Assembly (NCBI GenBank): GCA_003478935.1
Contig: QUFP01000071.1
Location: forward strand, 1 to 8,690
Direction of reading: 5' to 3'
DNA length: 8,690 bases
From: Firmicutes bacterium AF25-13AC
GTDB lineage: Bacteria > Bacillota > Clostridia > Lachnospirales > Lachnospiraceae
Positions 5,584 through 8,690 of this stretch are shown here, piece after piece (positions within the stretch are counted from its first letter, which is position 1; the number at the start of each line of letters is the position of its first letter). A program made the translations under genes and the position numbers. A model generated the notes under the pieces. It worked only from the letters and a program-made list of their open reading frames with translations. It was not told where the DNA came from and searched no databases.

Positions 5584-6011
5584 TCAGTTTCCCTTTCTAC
5601 TTCCAATAACTTTAAAAATGTAGAAGGCTCATACACCTTAACGGAAGATTTCGTATAATCTTTCACATTTCTGGTTACTATACAATCCATTTCTGAACGA
5701 ATTGCCGTTTCCACCATAATAGCATCTTCATAATCGCCAATTTCAGAAGATATTGCCTTTCGGCAATCTAAAGAAGTAGTATCCAACAAATGAAACAAAG
5801 TAAAAAGTTTACTCAAAATCTTTCGTGTTTCTGCATCGCTATGTGTTAAACGATGTGTCAGATAATAGATATCTGTAACTGACTTTGCAGTAATATAACC
5901 CTCAAATTGCTTATTTGCAGAATATATAAAAATCTTTTGTGCTGCTTCTGCAAACGGAACACGAGACTGTAATGCATCAATGATAACACAGGTATCAACT
6001 AAAACTCTCAT
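5580..6011 (-). CDS. PIN-domain ribonuclease toxin (VapC-like)
   Basis: A 143-residue protein with the layout of a PIN nuclease: [14 protein letters not shown] at the start with the first metal-binding Asp at 6, SVTDIYYL (44-51), [11 protein letters not shown] (93-103) with an acidic residue at 96, and IVTRNVKDY (111-119) with Asp 118. PIN toxins of this kind cut RNA in the cytoplasm in a Mg2+/Mn2+-dependent way, often tRNA or rRNA in the VapC group; the target here is unknown. The central acidic position, usually Glu or Asp, appears as Asp 47. The start codon overlaps the antitoxin stop by four bases (ATGA), the usual sign of translational coupling. The 3' end overlaps the HxlR remnant by four bases, so the module was placed tightly against a broken gene. 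Confidence 0.85.
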   Translation of the reverse strand: MRVLVDTCVIIDALQSRVPFAEAAQKIFIYSANKQFEGYITAKSVTDIYYLTHRLTHSDAETRKILSKLFTLFHLLDTTSLDCRKAISSEIGDYEDAIMVETAIRSEMDCIVTRNVKDYTKSSVKVYEPSTFLKLLEVERETE

Positions 6012-6223
6012 ATTGTATTCAACCTTTCTTCCCGTGCTTCTTCCAGAGTCATATCATTTGAAAGAACACCAAATAATGACTTAGCAACATCTACTCTGTC
6101 CTGATATGGGTTAGACAATTTTGCAACAACTTTTCCGTTACGAGTAATATAAATATCCTCTGTTTCTGCAAGCATAAGATATTTGCCAAGATTAATTTTT
6201 AATTCAGTTGCGGTAATAGACAT
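6008..6223 (-). CDS. Phd/YefM-type antitoxin
   Basis: Seventy-one residues from ATG at 6221-6223, chosen because AAAGGGG lies just upstream; a longer frame from TTG at 6250 would place that site inside the coding region. The N-terminal half, MSITATELKINLGKYLMLAE followed by TEDIYITRNGKVVAKL, is the Phd/YefM DNA-binding fold: two strands, a helix that starts at the ATE-LKxNLGKY motif, and the ITRNGKxVAxL hairpin. The C-terminal part, DRVDVAKSLFGVLSNDMTLE, should wrap round and block the PIN toxin. Phd antitoxins also repress their own promoter with the toxin as co-repressor. A Phd-type antitoxin with a PIN toxin is a common mixed pairing. The gene overlaps the toxin start by four bases. Confidence 0.85.
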   Translation of the reverse strand: MSITATELKINLGKYLMLAETEDIYITRNGKVVAKLSNPYQDRVDVAKSLFGVLSNDMTLEEAREERLNTI

Positions 6224-6291
6224 ATCATCATCCCCTTTCTTGAAGAACAAATAATTATCGTCTTAAAAAGAAAATCTCTCTTTTCAATTAT

Positions 6292-6331
6292 ATTATACAC
6301 AAATTGAACGATTTTATCAACAAAATCGTTC
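6292..6331 (-). promoter_or_regulatory. Toxin-antitoxin promoter with a 10-bp operator palindrome
   Basis: On the minus strand, TTGATA (6315-6320) and TATAAT (6292-6297) are separated by 17 bases. The inverted repeat GAACGATTTT (6306-6315) and AAAATCGTTC (6322-6331) is perfect, with a six-base spacer, and is centred on the -35 box. Binding of the antitoxin complex there would block RNA polymerase, the usual autoregulation of such modules. Confidence 0.75.
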
Positions 6332-6366
6332 GATTTTTACAAATTTTAATATTTACCCAACTTCGG

Positions 6367-6385
6367 ATTGTAAAAGTACCTGGCA
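6367..6385 (+). repeat. Dispersed motif, copy 2
   Basis: ATTGTAAAAGTACCTGGCA matches the right arm of the repeat at 8547-8565 at 17 of 19 positions. It lies between the toxin-antitoxin promoter and the end of the phosphoesterase gene. Relative to the copy at 5425-5441 it is inverted, so the two copies flank the toxin-antitoxin module. Confidence 0.5.
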
Positions 6386-6415
6386 TCATGGCTTACCAGT
6401 TTAATTTTTCCATTC

Positions 6416-6997
6416 TTAATTTTTCGCAGTTTCATCCGCATTGTGCGCGCAATCCTGTCCTGCATGTGCCGCCTTAAACTTGCGGTTGTTCTCTACCATC
6501 TCCTCAAATGTCACAGGGCGATAATCATTCACATCCACACCGGCATTCAGCACTCGTTCCCGGCGCTGAATTAACGGCCAATAATCTGAATTTGTGTCCG
6601 CATGAATATGACCATGAACCATGTACGTTCGCCCGGCATTTTTCCACGCTAGCAGCGGATAGTGGCAAATCGTCATTCCATGTACACCATCTGTTGTTTC
6701 CAGATAATTGTCTACACTGACAAAATAGTGATTCAAATCAACTTTATCCATCCAGGAGCCATCATGATTGCCCACGATCAGCCATTTCTTTCCTTTGAGC
6801 CTCTTTAAGATAAACTCTGGGTCAGAGCATCGAAAGAACATGTCTCCAATAATATAGACTGTATCATCTCCATGTACGCGTTCATTCCACGCTGTGATCA
6901 GTGCTTCGTTCATGGCTTCCACATCAGGATAAGGCCGTTCGCACATCTTCACGATATTGGCATGACCGAAATGAGTATCTGAGATAAAATAAATCAT
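6416..6997 (-). CDS. Calcineurin-like metallophosphoesterase
   Basis: A 193-residue cytoplasmic protein with all five metal-binding blocks of the family: DTHFGH (7-12), GDMFFR (51-56), GNHDG (76-80), HYP (112-114) and HGHIH (128-132). These ligate two metal ions that activate water for phosphoester cleavage. The length and the YFISDTHFGHANIVKMCERP opening are typical of a widespread group of small bacterial and phage phosphoesterases, for which no physiological substrate is agreed. The start at 6995-6997 is supported by GGAGG (7008-7012 on the plus strand). The tail after residue 170 (KFKAAHAGQDCAHNADETAKN) is low-complexity and hydrophilic. No neighbour indicates a pathway; the gene seems to be a single unit. 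Confidence 0.9.
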   Translation of the reverse strand: MIYFISDTHFGHANIVKMCERPYPDVEAMNEALITAWNERVHGDDTVYIIGDMFFRCSDPEFILKRLKGKKWLIVGNHDGSWMDKVDLNHYFVSVDNYLETTDGVHGMTICHYPLLAWKNAGRTYMVHGHIHADTNSDYWPLIQRRERVLNAGVDVNDYRPVTFEEMVENNRKFKAAHAGQDCAHNADETAKN

Positions 6998-7235
6998 TGC
7001 GTCTCAACCTCCTATTCATTTGTATGACGACTGAAAATTTAAGAGGTCACAAAAAGAATCGTGTACTCTCTCAAAAAACCATATTCGTTTATTATGTCAA
7101 ACTTTCATGCAGATGTCCATAGTTATCTCTCTATTTTAAAATTTTCCAACGTGGTGATACTAATGCAAAACAAATACAAAACAGATAATTGAAGGGAATT
7201 GTATCTCTGTAACACACTCAAGACTCGCTTCAAAT
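6998..7235. other. Gene-free A+T-rich stretch
   Basis: No open frame with a start signal is convincing here. The ribosome binding site of the phosphoesterase lies at 7008-7012 on the minus strand. A TTGACA on the minus strand (near 7094-7099) has no -10 box at a suitable distance. A nine-codon plus-strand frame at 7163 is too short to judge. Confidence 0.4.
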
Positions 7236-7345
7236 GCTGTGGTTAACAGCTTATTTGATAGGTTTTCCACCTATCGGATTGCATACCCTTTGCATGACGC
7301 ACGTTACTGTTTATGCGTCATGCAACGAAAGCTCTTCGGTGCAAT
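7236..7345 (+). ncRNA. Candidate structured RNA with a three-way junction
   Basis: Five helices lie in 110 bases. GCTGT/ACAGC (7236-7240, 7246-7250) and GATAGGT/ACCTATC (7257-7263, 7269-7275) are simple hairpins. Next, ATTGCA (7278-7283) can pair with TGCAAT (7340-7345), enclosing a perfect 12-bp stem (7290-7301 with 7314-7325, 12-base loop) and a short CGAA/TTCG stem (7326-7329, 7335-7338). That is a three-way junction. The strand is assumed from the plus-strand Rpn gene downstream; all helices also exist on the minus strand apart from wobble differences. I recognise no known riboswitch or RNA family. It could instead be DNA-level structure, such as a single-strand origin, a transfer origin or a transposon end. 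No promoter or terminator of its own is clear. Confidence 0.4.
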
Positions 7346-7363
7346 GGTTTATTCAACAAACAC

Positions 7364-7392
7364 TTGCCAAAATATCACCCTCGTGATATTCT
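7364..7392 (+). promoter_or_regulatory. Possible promoter of the Rpn gene with an operator-like palindrome in its spacer
   Basis: TTGCCA (7364-7369) and TATTCT (7387-7392) are 17 bases apart, and TGA directly before TATTCT makes an extended -10. The perfect inverted repeat AATATCAC (7371-7378) and GTGATATT (7383-7390), with a four-base loop, occupies most of the spacer, where a bound repressor would block the polymerase. It could alternatively be a further hairpin of the structured region upstream. Confidence 0.4.
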
Positions 7393-7460
7393 CATATATA
7401 GAAAGGAATACTTTAAGGTACAAAAGAAAAAAGCCAGATAGCACAAAATACATCAGATAA

Positions 7461-7477
7461 GTACCGAAATTCGGAAC
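7461..7477 (+). promoter_or_regulatory. 17-base palindrome ahead of the Rpn gene
   Basis: GTACCGAAATTCGGAAC is symmetric (GT-x-CCGAA-x-TTCGG-x-AC) and ends 10 bases before the GGAGG site. It may be an operator or a small leader hairpin controlling access to the ribosome binding site. Confidence 0.35.
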
Positions 7478-7500
7478 TACATAAAATGGAGGACTTATTG

Positions 7501-8391
7501 ATGAACGATAACTTAGAAACTGTACAATTATTGCCCCTGACTTCCGATATCGTATTTAAACAGGTATTCGGTCAGGAAGAAAGTAAGCCGATTCTTCGTG
7601 TCTTTTTAAACGATGTTCTTGGATTAGATATTCAATCTTCTGAGCAGATCACTCTTTTAAATCCGATCATTGATCCGAAATATCTCGATGATAAAATGTG
7701 TATACTGGATGTAAGAGTTCAATTATCCGACCGAAGCCTCATTGATATCGAAATTCAAGTATTGAATCGCCACAATATGGAGAAGCGTGCCTTGTATTAT
7801 ACATGCCAGCTTTGTGCAGAACAATTGCATACCGGAGATGATTATTCTAAAACTGCACCTGTCTATGGATTAAATTTGTTGTGTTTTGATTTATACGAAG
7901 ATTCCCGTTACTACAGAAGCTTTGTTCTTAAAGATGAAGAAACAAACGAAACATACAGACAAACTTTCAAGATTTCATTCTTTGAGCTGCGCAAAGCAGT
8001 CAGCGAATTATCTCAAACAAAAGAAGTTGAAACTTTTGAGCTTTCTGGCTTAACTGCAAGAGATCAATGGGCACTATTTATTAACTCTGGTCAACAGGAG
8101 GTGTATGAAAAATTGATTGAAGAAAATAAAACATTTGAGGAAGCATATGAGCGTTTAAAAAAAGCTAGCAGCGATGAAACATTAATGGCTATGTATCGAA
8201 ACCGAGAAAAAGCAATCCGCGACTGGAATGATTCCATAAACTCAGCCAGAAAGGACGGAGTACAACAAGGTGAGCAGCGTGTTAATATGCTTTATGAGAG
8301 ATTGTTACAGGAAAATAGAGGCTCTGAAATTCCAAAAGCGATTGCAGATCCAGCATTTCGGACAAAGCTATTTAATGAATATGGAATTTAA
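7501..8391 (+). CDS. Rpn/YhgA-family PD-(D/E)XK nuclease (recombination-promoting or defence-type)
   Basis: A 296-residue protein from ATG at 7501. An upstream in-frame ATG at 7486 was rejected because it overlaps the GGAGG site (7488-7492), which is eight bases from 7501. The PD-(D/E)XK nuclease core is at the N-terminal half: LTSDIVFKQVFG (13-24), then the active-site Asp in CILDVRVQL (67-75, Asp 70) and IDIEIQV (81-87), with Glu 84 and Gln 86 as the D...ExQ variant typical of this family (Pfam PF12784, TIGR01784). RALYYTCQLCAEQL (96-109) is the conserved helix after it. The C-terminal third is helical and charged, ending at FRTKLFNEYGI. Many relatives are labelled putative transposases, but E. 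coli Rpn proteins are DNA endonucleases, and some act in phage defence with an internally encoded antitoxin. A strong internal ribosome binding site here (8096-8103) is listed separately. Confidence 0.85.
   Translation: MNDNLETVQLLPLTSDIVFKQVFGQEESKPILRVFLNDVLGLDIQSSEQITLLNPIIDPKYLDDKMCILDVRVQLSDRSLIDIEIQVLNRHNMEKRALYYTCQLCAEQLHTGDDYSKTAPVYGLNLLCFDLYEDSRYYRSFVLKDEETNETYRQTFKISFFELRKAVSELSQTKEVETFELSGLTARDQWALFINSGQQEVYEKLIEENKTFEEAYERLKKASSDETLMAMYRNREKAIRDWNDSINSARKDGVQQGEQRVNMLYERLLQENRGSEIPKAIADPAFRTKLFNEYGI
8096..8115 (+). promoter_or_regulatory. Internal ribosome binding site in the Rpn gene
   Basis: AGGAGGTG (8096-8103) is complementary to the 16S rRNA 3' end over eight bases. An in-frame TTG (8113-8115, Leu 205) follows AGGAGG after 11 bases, slightly longer than ideal. 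Initiation there would give a 92-residue protein equal to the C-terminal domain. The out-of-frame ATG at 8105 is only three bases away and soon meets a stop. The site may be chance, since it encodes Gln-Glu-Val. Confidence 0.35.
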
Positions 8392-8399
8392 CTGCCAAA

Positions 8400-8451
8400 G
8401 GGACAGGGATGCCAGCTCTTTTATTGGGTACACTGGCTCAATTAGTGTCCC
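8400..8451. other. Long-loop stem downstream of the Rpn gene
   Basis: GGGACA (8400-8405) pairs with TGTCCC (8446-8451), and GCCAG (8411-8415) with CTGGC (8433-8437), nested inside. The hairpin starts eight bases after the Rpn stop codon. No T-run follows, so it is not a classical terminator. It could protect the mRNA end or be a mobile-element end. Confidence 0.4.
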
Positions 8452-8508
8452 CGTGGTATTTCAATATGATAACAGCTTTTATTCCAAAATGATATAGCAA
8501 GAACTTGC

Positions 8509-8565
8509 TGCCAAGCACTCTTACAATGGTCATTCTATGGCTGAAAATTGTAAGAGTACTTGGCA
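8509..8565. repeat. Inverted pair of the dispersed motif (copies 3 and 4)
   Basis: TGCCAAGCACTCTTACAAT (8509-8527) and ATTGTAAGAGTACTTGGCA (8547-8565) are inverted copies with one mismatch in 19 (a G-U pair in RNA) around a 19-base centre. This is the fullest form of the motif seen singly at 5425-5441 and 6367-6385. It lies between the Rpn gene and the IS3-type end, about 10-15 bases from where that element probably stops. It may be a small non-autonomous element, or a hairpin protecting the mRNA end. Confidence 0.7.
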
Positions 8566-8610
8566 CTGCGTCATTTCATACGGGGGTGCGGACGCTTTCT
8601 TGGACCTGAA

Positions 8611-8690
8611 TTAAGCAATTCCAAGACTGCGTCTATACTCCATCGGACTCAAACCCCCTAATGATAGTTTGATCCTTTTATCTCTATACC
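8611..8690 (-). CDS. IS3-family transposase OrfB, C-terminal end (partial)
   Basis: The last 25 codons of a minus-strand gene that enters from the right edge. The residues YRDKRIKLSLGGLSPMEY followed by RRSLGIA and a TAA stop match the end of IS3-family OrfB transposases (N/D-K-R-I-K-L-x-L-x-G-L-S-P-x-E-Y-R), the segment just after the DDE catalytic core (rve domain). The catalytic residues lie outside the window, so activity cannot be judged. The element's end should be close to the stop codon, in the G+C-rich bases at about 8575-8600 (gggggtgcggacg). The terminal repeat cannot be defined without the other end. Confidence 0.8.
   Translation of the reverse strand, partial: YRDKRIKLSLGGLSPMEYRRSLGIA

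Noticed and set aside
6008..6250. Longer antitoxin beginning at TTG 6250
   Set aside because: The AAAGGGG site lies inside that extension and is well placed for ATG 6223, where the Phd/YefM fold begins.
7163..7192. Nine-codon leader peptide (MQNKYKTDN)
   Set aside because: It is too short, has only a weak ribosome binding site, and has no attenuator next to it.
7239..7460. Plus-strand open frame of 73 codons across the helix-rich region
   Set aside because: It crosses the perfect inverted repeats, begins inside a hairpin, lacks a ribosome binding site, and shows no protein-like pattern.

Overview
The window looks like an accessory stretch of a low-G+C Gram-positive genome, most likely an anaerobic gut Clostridia/Lachnospiraceae relative. 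The reasons are A+T-rich DNA, strong AGGAGG-type ribosome binding sites, a Dp1-like phage holin, a GNAT family typical of clostridia, an Rpn/YhgA-type nuclease and an IS3-type transposase end. No species can be fixed from the sequence alone.

Layout. Bases 1-400 hold a minus-strand terminator and two welded gene scraps: an 87-bp near-exact copy of part of the GH4 gene found 1.8 kb away, and an AraC-type HTH scrap. Then come a GNAT acetyltransferase (402-1145, minus) with a well-formed promoter wrapped in a 14-bp inverted repeat, and an orphan phage holin (1212-1484, minus). A divergent sugar-acid unit follows: a GH4 glycosidase with the CHEV motif of alpha-galacturonidases (1869-3275, minus) and an AraC/cupin regulator (3455-4369, plus), with a palindrome between them placed as an activator site. 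A higher-G+C COG3315-type methyltransferase (4483-5289, minus) looks acquired. Next are a broken HxlR regulator tail (5452-5583), a Phd/PIN toxin-antitoxin pair (5580-6223, minus) with an autoregulatory-looking promoter, and a calcineurin-like phosphoesterase (6416-6997, minus). A 500-base gene-free stretch contains a compact set of helices that can fold as a three-way junction, followed by an Rpn-family nuclease (7501-8391, plus). The window ends in the C-terminus of an IS3-type transposase entering from the right.

How the parts work together. The GH4 enzyme and AraC regulator form a plausible local uronate catabolic switch. The PIN/Phd pair is a self-contained stability or stress module. 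Most other genes appear to be independent cassettes brought together by recombination, as shown by gene scraps, a direct repeat, a dispersed 17-19-bp motif and an IS end.

The best candidates for something undescribed are: (i) the structured region at 7236-7345 upstream of the Rpn nuclease; (ii) a near-perfect Shine-Dalgarno sequence inside the Rpn gene that could start a 92-residue C-terminal product, like the intragenic antitoxins known for E. coli Rpn proteins; (iii) the dispersed motif related to TGCCAAGTACTCTTACAAT; and (iv) the inverted repeat that brackets the GNAT promoter's -10 box.
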